A stretch of 15,706 nt of DNA from Sulfurimonas sp. (GCA_027858865.1 JAQIBW010000320.1:1-15706), one strand, 5' to 3'; positions 7,088 through 12,979 are shown, counted from the stretch's first letter. The notes: generated by a model not told the origin, from the sequence alone. Translations and numbers: made by a program.

Positions 7088-8061
7088 TACTTAGTATAGA
7101 AAGTTCATGTGATGATAGTGCAATAGCAATCACTGATATAAAAACAAAAAAACTTCTTTTTCACAAAAAAATATCTCAAGAATTAGAACACTCTGTTTAT
7201 GGTGGAGTCGTTCCAGAACTTGCAGCACGTCTTCACGCTGAAGCTCTTCCTAAAATACTGGCAGAATGTGAGCCATACTTTAAAGACTTAAAAGCTGTAG
7301 CTGTTACATCAACTCCAGGTTTAGCTGTTACGCTTGTAGAGGGCGTAACTATGGCTAAGGCTGTATCTGTGGCTCTTTCAATTCCTCTTATTGGAGTAAA
7401 TCACTTAGTCGGACATATATACTCTCTTTTTATAGATAAGCCTACTCACTTTCCAATGACTGTTCTTTTAGTTTCAGGTGGACATACACAGGTAATGGAA
7501 GTGAAATCTTTAGAACATATAGAAACAGTAGCTAAAAGTATGGATGATAGTTTTGGTGAGAGTTTTGATAAAGTTGCTAAGATGATGGGGCTTGGTTATC
7601 CGGGTGGACCACTTATAGAAGTTTTAGCAAAAGATGGTGATAGAAAAAAGTATAACTTTACTATCCCTCTATCACAATCTCCTCTTATAGCTTTTTCATA
7701 TTCAGGACTTAAAAATGCAGTTAGACTTGCCATACAAAAAGCAAGTGAAGAAGATTACAAAGATATTGCAGCTTCATTTGAGCATATTGCAACTGCTCAT
7801 CTTACTCAAAAATTAAAAAAATATTTTAAAAATATAAGCCCTAAAACTTTTGCCATAGTTGGAGGAGCGAGTGCGAACTTGTATCTGCGTTCTCGTATTG
7901 AAGAGCTTTTAAAACCCCATGGAGCGGACTTGCTTCTTAGTGAACTCAAATACTGTTCAGACAATGCAGCTATGATTGGTAGAGTGGCAGTAGAGATGTA
8001 TGAAAAAAAATTGTTCACTTCTTTAGATGATTTAGATATTTCTCCTAAAAGTAGTATATAA
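7084..8061 (+). CDS. tsaD: tRNA N6-adenosine threonylcarbamoyltransferase
   Basis: 325 aa ASKHA-fold enzyme, formerly annotated as glycoprotease (Gcp/YgjD). With TsaB and TsaE it transfers the threonylcarbamoyl group to A37 of ANN-decoding tRNAs (t6A). The N-terminal ILSIESSCDDSAIAI is typical. Metal ligands are H107 and H111 in NHLVGH and D293 in SDNAAMIG. SGGHTQ (131-136), GYPGGP (171-176) and AFSYSGLKNAV (203-213) are the other family blocks. The length is slightly under the usual 335-340. The RBS AAGGAAGA (7073-7080) lies within the 43-aa ORF, whose TGA overlaps this ATG. It is the last gene of the cdsA run; a strong terminator is not evident after it. Confidence 0.97.
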   Translation: MILSIESSCDDSAIAITDIKTKKLLFHKKISQELEHSVYGGVVPELAARLHAEALPKILAECEPYFKDLKAVAVTSTPGLAVTLVEGVTMAKAVSVALSIPLIGVNHLVGHIYSLFIDKPTHFPMTVLLVSGGHTQVMEVKSLEHIETVAKSMDDSFGESFDKVAKMMGLGYPGGPLIEVLAKDGDRKKYNFTIPLSQSPLIAFSYSGLKNAVRLAIQKASEEDYKDIAASFEHIATAHLTQKLKKYFKNISPKTFAIVGGASANLYLRSRIEELLKPHGADLLLSELKYCSDNAAMIGRVAVEMYEKKLFTSLDDLDISPKSSI

Positions 8062-8070
8062 TACTATTAC

Positions 8071-8085
8071 ACTAAATAAGTTAGT
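8071..8085 (+). other. Weak hairpin after tsaD
   Basis: ACTAA-ATAAG-TTAGT is a 5-bp inverted repeat about 10 nt after the tsaD stop, with a T-containing tail (ATTGTTTAG). It could be a poor terminator but is AT-rich and short, so the call is tentative. Confidence 0.25.
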
Positions 8086-8108
8086 ATTGTTTAGAACAGA
8101 GAATAATC

Positions 8109-8123
8109 TTAAGTGAAACTTAA
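8109..8123. promoter_or_regulatory. Perfect 6-3-6 dyad upstream of the tpx promoter
   Basis: TTAAGT-GAA-ACTTAA is a perfect inverted repeat centred at 8116, about 68 bp upstream of the predicted tpx transcription start. That distance suits an activator or repressor site. No regulator is identified, and short AT-rich dyads also arise by chance. Confidence 0.35.
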
Positions 8124-8171
8124 CTAAAAACATAGTAAATCTAAATAAGAGTATTTTTATCAGATTTAACT

Positions 8172-8177
8172 TATAAT
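8172..8177 (+). promoter_or_regulatory. Candidate tpx promoter -10 (TATAAT)
   Basis: TATAAT preceded by a T-rich stretch (GTATTTTTATCAGATTTAAC), the usual form for this phylum, with no TTGACA. The predicted start is about 8184, leaving a leader of about 96 nt before tpx. Confidence 0.6.
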
Positions 8178-8195
8178 TCTCTCGTCCAATTAACA

Positions 8196-8213
8196 AATCA
8201 CGAAAATGTGATT
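8196..8213 (+). promoter_or_regulatory. Hairpin in the tpx 5' leader
   Basis: AATCAC-GAAAAT-GTGATT is a perfect 6-bp inverted repeat in the predicted leader. A weaker TTCA-ATA-TGAA follows at about 8228-8238. They may stabilise the mRNA or control translation; no known riboswitch class is recognised. Confidence 0.4.
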
Positions 8214-8279
8214 CGCTTTTTACTCATTTCAATATGAAGTAATAAAAGCAAAACTTAAATTAAAACAAAAGGAGCCAAT

Positions 8280-8795
8280 GTGGCAACAGTAACTTTCAAA
8301 AATGATATCGTGTGTAACCTAGCAGGAAATGAAATAAACGTAGGTGATGTAGCACCAGTAACAACAGTAGTAAACTGTGATCCAATGCTTCAAGATGAGC
8401 AAATCGGTGGAACTGGTAAAGTTCAACTAGTTGTAGCAGTACCATCTTTAGATACAGGTGTTTGTGATGCTGAGACAAGAAGATTCAATACTGAAGCAGC
8501 TTCATTAACAGGTGTTGAAGTTATTACTGTTTCAATGGACTTACCATTTGCAGCAGCTAGATGGTGTGGTGCAGCTGGCATTGAAAACTTAAAAGTTTGT
8601 TCTGACTTTAGAAACAAAGATTTCGCTAACAACTATGGTGTACTTTTAGCTGATGGTCCTTTAGCTGGTATCACTGCAAGAGTTATTTTTGTAGTTGGTA
8701 AAGATGGTAAAGTAACTTATAAGCAAGTTGTTCCAGAAATTACAACTGAGCCTAACTATGAAGAAGCTTTAGCAGCAGCAAAAGCAGCACTATAA
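8280..8795 (+). CDS. tpx: Thiol peroxidase (atypical 2-Cys peroxiredoxin)
   Basis: 171 aa. It reduces H2O2 and alkyl hydroperoxides with electrons from thioredoxin. The peroxidatic C62 lies in PSLDTGVCD, with T59 and R134 completing the active site. The resolving C96 is in RWCGAAGI. The spacing matches E. coli Tpx (C61/C95). Extra cysteines at 12, 33 and 107 are present. The start is GTG at 8280, giving the usual MATVTF N-terminus. AAAAGGAG (8267-8274) is 5 nt before it. An ATG at 8278 overlaps in another frame and stops after four codons. Codon use is strongly biased (GCA, GGT, GTA repeats), suggesting high expression. Monocistronic by layout: own promoter, then a 213-bp hairpin-rich spacer. 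Confidence 0.96.
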   Translation: MATVTFKNDIVCNLAGNEINVGDVAPVTTVVNCDPMLQDEQIGGTGKVQLVVAVPSLDTGVCDAETRRFNTEAASLTGVEVITVSMDLPFAAARWCGAAGIENLKVCSDFRNKDFANNYGVLLADGPLAGITARVIFVVGKDGKVTYKQVVPEITTEPNYEEALAAAKAAL

Positions 8796-8830
8796 TAAAC
8801 ACTCGTGAGACATAACTAAGATAATTTTTC

Positions 8831-8861
8831 AGAGCTACTTTTCTTCCCCTGAAGTGGCTCT
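8831..8861 (+). terminator. Hairpin 1 after tpx
   Basis: AGAGCTACTT (8831-8840) pairs with AAGTGGCTCT (8852-8861): 10 pairs with one G-T wobble and an 11-nt loop. No T-run follows, so it is a 3'-end or processing structure rather than a textbook intrinsic terminator. Confidence 0.5.
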
Positions 8862-8879
8862 TGGCGCCTTTGGTGCCAA
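8861..8879 (+). terminator. Hairpin 2 after tpx
   Basis: TTGGCGCC-TTT-GGTGCCAA: 8 pairs with one G-T wobble and a three-base loop, starting at the last base of hairpin 1. It is followed by AAAATG, not a T-run. Confidence 0.5.
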
Positions 8880-8921
8880 AATGAAGTGAGCCGATAACTC
8901 ATTTTATTCTTCCTCCTTTTT

Positions 8922-8939
8922 TTAGGGCTTCGGCCCTAA
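8922..8939. terminator. UUCG-tetraloop hairpin before the outer-membrane gene
   Basis: TTAGGGC-TTCG-GCCCTAA: a perfect 7-bp stem with the very stable UUCG loop. A run of seven T precedes it on the plus strand and ATATTTA follows. It is probably the terminator that closes the tpx transcript, although the T-run on the 5' side is unusual. Confidence 0.6.
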
Positions 8940-8973
8940 TATTTACCCCTTTAAGTTTACCACTAACACACTC

Positions 8974-8982
8974 TGATATAAT
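8974..8982 (+). promoter_or_regulatory. Extended -10 promoter (TGATATAAT) for the outer-membrane protein gene
   Basis: A perfect TGnTATAAT. The predicted start of transcription is about 8989, 20 nt before the ATG at 9009. This excludes the longer reading frame opening at 8982, which would begin inside the promoter. Confidence 0.7.
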
Positions 8983-9008
8983 TGTATAAAACAACATTGG
9001 AGATTCCT

Positions 9009-9770
9009 ATGAGAAAAATTTTAACAGCCTTGACTTGTGCAGGTCTTATGGCAACAGTGGCTAGTGCAGATGTTGCAAGAGTAGAGATGGGAGTTGGTGC
9101 TTGGGCACAGACACCAAGTGGTAAGATTAGCTATACAGAAAATGGTGGAACTGGTAGTGATATATCTAAGGAGTCTAAAGAGACACAGCCTTATGTATGG
9201 GCACTTCTAAAGCATCCTGTTCCGGTAGTACCAAACTTAAGACTAGAATACACAAGCATTGAAAGTACAGGTGCAGCAACTGGTACATTTAAAGAGTTTA
9301 CTGTTTCTGGTGGTAAAACTTCTTTGAAAATGACTCAATTTGATGTTATACCTTATTATAATATCCTAGATAATACAGCTTGGATAACATTAGATTTAGG
9401 ACTTGATTTTAAAGTTACAGAATTAAAGTATGAAGCTAATGGTGTTGTAATCCCAGGTGTAATTGATACAACTTATAGTGATTCTACAACAGTAGTTATA
9501 CCTCTTGTCTATGTTCGAGGTCGTGTTGAAATTCCATCTACAAATATCGGAATCGAAGCAGATGTGAAATATGTTTCATATAACTCAAATACAATATATG
9601 ACGCTCGTGCAAAAGTTGATTATACTTTAGATTTTATTCCTGTTATTCAGCCGGCGATAGAAGTTGGATATAGAATACAGAAAATAAAACTAGATGATAG
9701 TAGTGCTGGAGATGCAAAAGTTGATTTAGACTTTTCGGGTATATACGCTGGCTTAATGCTTCGTTTCTAG
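9009..9770 (+). CDS. TIGR04219-like outer-membrane beta-barrel protein
   Basis: 253 aa from ATG 9009, with GGAG (8999-9002) 6 nt upstream. Residues 1-20 form a signal peptide (MRKILTALTCAGLMATVASA) with likely cleavage before DVARVEM. The mature part has alternating polar/hydrophobic strands and Gly/Thr-rich loops, and ends GIYAGLMLRF with the terminal Phe typical of Bam-assembled barrels. The block YVWALLKHPVPVVPNLRLEYT (residues about 56-76) resembles the TIGR04219 family as I remember it. Probable role: a small outer-membrane barrel (8-12 strands, estimated from length); substrate unknown. It is flanked by its own promoter and a large palindromic terminator, so it is a single-gene unit. 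The longer frame from 8982 would add nine residues and hide the signal peptide. Confidence 0.85.
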   Translation: MRKILTALTCAGLMATVASADVARVEMGVGAWAQTPSGKISYTENGGTGSDISKESKETQPYVWALLKHPVPVVPNLRLEYTSIESTGAATGTFKEFTVSGGKTSLKMTQFDVIPYYNILDNTAWITLDLGLDFKVTELKYEANGVVIPGVIDTTYSDSTTVVIPLVYVRGRVEIPSTNIGIEADVKYVSYNSNTIYDARAKVDYTLDFIPVIQPAIEVGYRIQKIKLDDSSAGDAKVDLDFSGIYAGLMLRF

Positions 9771-9782
9771 AAGTTAGTGCTA

Positions 9783-9810
9783 AATTAAGAGGCTAGGCAG
9801 CCTCTTAATT
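9783..9810. terminator. Bidirectional terminator: perfect 12-bp inverted repeat
   Basis: AATTAAGAGGCT-AGGC-AGCCTCTTAATT lies between the convergent outer-membrane gene (+) and the DUF4405 gene (-). The TTAATT/AATTAA ends give moderately T-rich tails either way. A second outer pairing, AGAAGTTA (9769-9776) with TAACTTCT (9821-9828), encloses it. Confidence 0.85.
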
Positions 9811-9842
9811 ATAGTGTTCTTAACTTCTCGTAGAGTTGATAT

Positions 9843-10508
9843 TTAGTCTAGTATTTTTCGTCCTAAAAAATCAACCTTAACATCATTTTTTGAAGTCCGC
9901 TTCTGTTTTATAATATCATAAATGACTTTTGGGGCTATGTTATTTTGATTTGAAATATCTAGTAGCTTCTGTTTAGATGACTCTACTTTAATATTATTTT
10001 CTTTTAAAAGTTCCATCGCTTCTTGTGTATCTACACCTATGCGTCTTGAAAAAGATTGTAAAGATGATTCTTCTGCATGTCCATAAGGTGGAGAGCCATA
10101 CTCTCTTTCCCAGTAAGACTTTATGTTGTCATTTAAATCTAGCACACTTTGAAATGGTTGGATACCGCTTAGCGTTCCTGCAACAAAAAGAACATTCAAT
10201 CCAAGAGCAATTAAAAGCTCCTTTTTAAAGAACGTAATCTTTTTTGCACTGTTCTTTATGTAGCTTATCAGTGGCTTCCAATTATAGTAGATGTGCCAAA
10301 TAGTCACAACTAAAAAAAGAATCATTGTAGTGATATGAATATCAGCATACTGAGTTTTAGTTAGTCCAAGCATTTTCCAGTTTGCCCAGTAAGCGATTTT
10401 CCCTTTTGGAACGATATATAGCATCAACCCAGTAAAACTCATAACTAAGAAAGAAAAAGCTAGCGTTAAAGATATGATTTTTTTCACTACAATTTTACTG
10501 TTGTCCAT
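9843..10508 (-). CDS. DUF4405 (cytochrome b561-like) membrane protein
   Basis: 221 aa. Three TM helices are predicted at about 11-33, 58-78 and 97-117. H58 (ADIHITT) and H72 (IWHIYYNWK) near or in TM2 are candidate heme-b ligands, the pattern seen in DUF4405/cytochrome-b561-like proteins. Positive residues in the N-terminus and the 79-96 loop put both inside, leaving a C-terminal half of about 105 residues in the periplasm. That tail contains SPPYGHAEESSLQSFSRRIG (139-158) and two similar helical units ending in NNI (LLKENNI 167-173, DISNQNNIAP 184-193). Its ATG follows the EF-hand gene's stop with no gap, in frame. Likely role: membrane electron transfer or redox sensing with the EF-hand protein as periplasmic partner. 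This is inference; no substrate is visible. Confidence 0.8.
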   Translation of the reverse strand: MDNSKIVVKKIISLTLAFSFLVMSFTGLMLYIVPKGKIAYWANWKMLGLTKTQYADIHITTMILFLVVTIWHIYYNWKPLISYIKNSAKKITFFKKELLIALGLNVLFVAGTLSGIQPFQSVLDLNDNIKSYWEREYGSPPYGHAEESSLQSFSRRIGVDTQEAMELLKENNIKVESSKQKLLDISNQNNIAPKVIYDIIKQKRTSKNDVKVDFLGRKILD

Positions 10509-10835
10509 TTAACGATTTCTTCCTTGACCGCTACCCATGCCTTGTCCACGGCCACCTCTACGATTTGCCTGATGATTTTTGAATTCTTGTTTATCAATAT
10601 TTCCATCACGGTTAGCATCTATATCGCCAAATTTAGGGGCATTGTCAGCATTACGCATCATTTTGCCAGCTTCTGCTTGTGCTTTCATTCGTGTTTGTTG
10701 AGCAGACTCAAACTCTTTTTGAGTTATTTTACCATTACCATCACTATCAAAGTCCGAATATGATGGCATCATATTTCCTTGTCCTATAGCTAGAGCACCC
10801 GTAACAATTAGTGTTACTACTAATAAAGCTTTCAT
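10509..10835 (-). CDS. Exported EF-hand calcium-binding protein with Gly/Arg-rich tail
   Basis: 108 aa. A signal peptide covers residues 1-16 (MKALLVVTLIVTGALA). Two canonical 12-residue EF-hand loops follow: D30-S-D32-G-N34-G-K-I-T-Q-K-E41 and D73-A-N75-R-D77-G-N-I-D-K-Q-E84. A helical linker rich in Ala/Lys/Met (about 43-63) separates them. The C-terminus (92-108) is Arg/Gly-rich (RRGGRGQGMG and onward), basic and presumably flexible. There is no lipobox cysteine, so it is probably soluble in the periplasm. A strong RBS (AAAGGAG) lies 6 nt before the ATG, and a promoter with a dyad lies upstream. It is coupled to the DUF4405 gene. Calcium or another divalent ion may be stored, buffered or sensed; which one is not decidable here. 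Confidence 0.88.
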   Translation of the reverse strand: MKALLVVTLIVTGALAIGQGNMMPSYSDFDSDGNGKITQKEFESAQQTRMKAQAEAGKMMRNADNAPKFGDIDANRDGNIDKQEFKNHQANRRGGRGQGMGSGQGRNR

Positions 10836-10863
10836 CTTAACTCCTTTTGTTTGTTAATATTAA

Positions 10864-10869
10864 ATTATA
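10864..10869 (-). promoter_or_regulatory. Candidate -10 (TATAAT) for the EF-hand/DUF4405 operon
   Basis: TATAAT on the minus strand in the 66-bp gap after murB. The predicted start is about 10857, giving a leader of about 22 nt with the AAAGGAG RBS. A perfect dyad overlaps the place where a -35 would lie. Confidence 0.6.
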
Positions 10870-10877
10870 CGACTCTT

Positions 10878-10898
10878 ACATTAACGTAGTCTTAATGT
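10878..10898. promoter_or_regulatory. Perfect 7-7-7 dyad, candidate operator of the EF-hand operon
   Basis: ACATTAA-CGTAGTC-TTAATGT: two 7-bp perfect arms around a 7-bp centre, arm centres 14 bp apart. It spans the -35 region of the minus-strand promoter and stops 3 bp before the murB stop. No T-run follows on either strand, which favours a protein site over a terminator. Confidence 0.55.
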
Positions 10899-10901
10899 GG
10901 G

Positions 10902-11720
10902 TTATTGTTTTAAAAGTGGTGAATTATTGCCCATGTATCTTTTGTCTAAAACCACTACTTCACATTCTAGCCAGATGCCAAACTCACAAAAAACTCTTTT
11001 TTGAGCTTCTTGTATAAGAAAGATAGCATCTTGAAAAGTTCCATTTCCATTATTTACAAGAAAGTTTGCATGTTCACTACTAAACTCCATACCACCAACA
11101 CATTTTGCTTTTAGTCCGACATATTCTATGAGCCTGCCTGCATAGTCACCTTGTGGGTTTTTAAAACAACTTCCGGCACTAGGTGTGTTTGGTTGGTTTG
11201 AACGCATCTTTTTAAAAAGTTGTATTTTTTCTTCATCAAAGCCATATTCAAGGCAAAACGTAGCCTCTAAGATTGGATCTTCAATATCTGTAAATCTATA
11301 TCCAAAGTTTATATCGTCTTTTTGTAAAAGACCTTTTGTAGTGGAAATGCTAATGAGGTCGTTAAATATTTCATACTCTTTAAGTCCCGCGTTCATGTAG
11401 ACTAAGCCACCAAGAGTTCCAGGAAGGTGTGAGACAAATTCAAAGTTTGCTATATCGTGCTTTTTACAAAACGAAGCTATCTTTCCTGATGGAGTTGCTG
11501 CCCCGATTTTAAGAGTCTTATTTTCTATCTTTATGTAGTCATAAACTTTAGAGAGTTTCATCAGTCTTGGGGGCTGTGTTCCCATAAGGATATTGTTACA
11601 AGAGCCTATTAGATAGTAGTCAGGGGTAAAGTCTTTGGGCTGTTCTAAAAGAGACACTTTAAGAGTCTCTCCAATATGCATAGAAGAGAATTTTGAAAAA
11701 TCTATTTTTTTTGTTTTCAT
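10902..11720 (-). CDS. murB: UDP-N-acetylenolpyruvoylglucosamine reductase
   Basis: 272 aa from the ATG at 11720. Cytoplasmic FAD enzyme that uses NADPH to reduce UDP-GlcNAc-enolpyruvate to UDP-MurNAc. FAD-binding blocks are LIGSCNNIL (37-45) and PGTLGGLVYMNAG (100-112). Y141-R142 follows a Gly in FGYRF. The proton donor S184 lies in SAGSCFKNP. The C-terminal Glu is E254 in LECEV, where Pro is usual in place of C253. The protein is short for the family, like the H. pylori enzyme. A frame extending upstream to 11789 runs inside fliQ and is not used: the N-terminus MKTKKIDFSKFSS is natural, and its ATG overlaps the fliQ stop by one base (TGATG). The RBS is weak, fitting translational coupling. 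Confidence 0.95.
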   Translation of the reverse strand: MKTKKIDFSKFSSMHIGETLKVSLLEQPKDFTPDYYLIGSCNNILMGTQPPRLMKLSKVYDYIKIENKTLKIGAATPSGKIASFCKKHDIANFEFVSHLPGTLGGLVYMNAGLKEYEIFNDLISISTTKGLLQKDDINFGYRFTDIEDPILEATFCLEYGFDEEKIQLFKKMRSNQPNTPSAGSCFKNPQGDYAGRLIEYVGLKAKCVGGMEFSSEHANFLVNNGNGTFQDAIFLIQEAQKRVFCEFGIWLECEVVVLDKRYMGNNSPLLKQ

Positions 11721-11986
11721 CACTCTACAAATTCTGGCATCATATTGAAAACATTTGTAGCGAAATCTATCATAGAGTTTAGCATCCAAGGCATAGTTAA
11801 AATGATAACAATAACAACACCAAGTATTTTAGGAATAAAAGAAAGAGTCATCTCATTAATCTGTGTTGTCGCTTGAAAAATACTAACTGCCAAACCTAAA
11901 AACATACCCGTTAAAAGACCAGGCAGTGCCAATAAAAGAGCGATTTTAAATGTTTCAACTCCAAGGGCTATTAGTTTTGCTTCCAT
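11720..11986 (-). CDS. fliQ: Flagellar biosynthesis protein FliQ
   Basis: 88 aa, the normal length. An inner-membrane component of the flagellar type III export gate (with FliP and FliR). Two hydrophobic hairpin helices are visible at about 14-38 and 50-75, with the family block FQATTQINEMTLSFIPKI at 37-54. The ATG follows the mqnD stop by 4 nt, and the stop overlaps the murB start. The fliQ-murB pairing is, from memory, also found in Campylobacter. It implies a motile organism whose other flagellar genes lie elsewhere. AGGAAC at the end of mqnD is the only RBS-like sequence. Confidence 0.96.
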   Translation of the reverse strand: MEAKLIALGVETFKIALLLALPGLLTGMFLGLAVSIFQATTQINEMTLSFIPKILGVVIVIILTMPWMLNSMIDFATNVFNMMPEFVE

Positions 11987-11990
11987 AATA

Positions 11991-12854
11991 TTAAGAGTTC
12001 CTAATCTCTTCGTACTCAGTCGGAATCATGAAATCTTCTACTTTAACTGGTGTATCATAGAATCCATGTTTATAGCCAAGCTCAAATAGTTTATCTATAG
12101 CTTTGTACTGAATATCACTTAGTGTGATTGACTCATCATTTGCATAAAGTTCAAGGTACTTGTCAAGTGTTTGTGCATCTATGCGAACTAAGTCTCTTTC
12201 TATGAGCATTTTTGATAGTCTGTCTTTATGATCTCTCGCAACTTGTACAGCTTTTGTTAAAGTTGCTTCATAATCTATGGCTTTGTTTAGTGGAAGTGAA
12301 CGACGAATCGCCATACCGCCAAGAGGAAGAGGAAGATCATCTCCTGCTAGTTCTTGCCAAATATCCCACATCTCACGTTCAACATCAAGTTTACTGTCAT
12401 AAGTTAAGATGCTCTCGTGTATTAAGACCCCAGCATCTACAATACCGTCAAGAACAGCTTGTTCAATCTCTAAGAAGTTCATATAAGTTACTCTTGCATC
12501 TGGATATGCTATGCGAAAAAGCATCGCATTTGTAGTGTGTTTTCCACTAAGAGCAACTTTAAAATTTCTCTTTAGTTTCGCGCCTTTTTTCTTAATGAGT
12601 TTAGGCCCGTAACCTTCACCAAAGCTAACAGCAGTTCTAAGTGGAGCATACTCTTCTTTTATATGTGGATAGAGTGCAAAACTGATAGCGACGATGTCAT
12701 AAATGCCATTTAGCGCATCTTCGTTTAGTGTTTGAATATCTTTAGCAATATTATCAAATAGTGTGTTTTTCATATCAACCCAGCCGAATTTGATAGCATA
12801 ATACATGAAGATATCATCCGCATCTGGGGAGTGTGCAATTAAAGTTCTTTTCAT
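11991..12854 (-). CDS. mqnD: 1,4-dihydroxy-6-naphthoate synthase (futalosine menaquinone pathway)
   Basis: 287 aa. It belongs to the VitK2_biosynth periplasmic-binding-protein-like fold shared by MqnA and MqnD. MqnD is favoured by SPDADDIFMYYA (9-20), GEGYGPKLI (79-87), HTTNAML (106-112), the catalytic-type H146 in VLIHES (143-148) and LPLPLGGMAIRR (174-185). It cleaves cyclic dehypoxanthine futalosine to 1,4-dihydroxy-6-naphthoate for menaquinone, the respiratory quinone of this phylum. The N-terminus MKRTLIAHSP is standard. No RBS precedes it. A TAAAAT box ends 7 nt before the ATG, so the mRNA may be leaderless. First gene of the mqnD-fliQ-murB run. MqnA or a related paralogue is the less likely alternative. 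Confidence 0.88.
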   Translation of the reverse strand: MKRTLIAHSPDADDIFMYYAIKFGWVDMKNTLFDNIAKDIQTLNEDALNGIYDIVAISFALYPHIKEEYAPLRTAVSFGEGYGPKLIKKKGAKLKRNFKVALSGKHTTNAMLFRIAYPDARVTYMNFLEIEQAVLDGIVDAGVLIHESILTYDSKLDVEREMWDIWQELAGDDLPLPLGGMAIRRSLPLNKAIDYEATLTKAVQVARDHKDRLSKMLIERDLVRIDAQTLDKYLELYANDESITLSDIQYKAIDKLFELGYKHGFYDTPVKVEDFMIPTEYEEIRNS

Positions 12855-12861
12855 AAACTAG

Positions 12862-12867
12862 ATTTTA
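12862..12867 (-). promoter_or_regulatory. Candidate -10 (TAAAAT) close to the mqnD start
   Basis: On the minus strand GGTTAAAATC lies 7 nt before the ATG. Transcription from it would begin at about 12854-12855, on or beside the start codon. Tentative. Confidence 0.4.
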
Positions 12868-12899
12868 ACCAAATAAGGATAAAATCCCACTAATTTATA

Positions 12900-12905
12900 T
12901 ATAAT
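12900..12905 (+). promoter_or_regulatory. Candidate recA promoter -10 (TATAAT)
   Basis: TATAAT within a TATATATAATTTC stretch; predicted start about 12912, leader about 100 nt. A second box, TAAAAT at 12880-12885, lies upstream. No good -35 and no E. coli or Gram-positive type SOS box was seen. Confidence 0.5.
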
Positions 12906-12933
12906 TTCTATATAAAAGAAATTCAGTAAAAAA

Positions 12934-12979
12934 TATGACAATTTGCAATGTTTTTATAAGAAAATTTTAAATTGTCATA
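12934..12979. repeat. 11-bp perfect inverted repeat in the recA upstream region
   Basis: TATGACAATTT (12934-12944) and AAATTGTCATA (12969-12979) are exact complements, 24 nt apart, between the -10 and the recA ATG. As RNA they would form a long-looped hairpin in the leader. As DNA they could bind a dimeric regulator. Read on the minus strand, the stem is followed by six T, so a terminator against antisense transcription is a third possibility. Confidence 0.65.

Noticed and set aside
8982..9008. Upstream TTG start for the outer-membrane protein gene
   Set aside because: It lies within the promoter -10 and would bury the signal peptide; ATG 9009 has an RBS and a clean leader sequence.
10878..10898. 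Terminator of murB
   Set aside because: The stem is AT-rich, has a seven-base loop and is followed by AAGAG rather than T; its position over the -35 favours an operator.
11721..11789. N-terminal extension of murB
   Set aside because: It is a second frame inside fliQ; MurB aligns from the ATG at 11720, which overlaps the fliQ stop.
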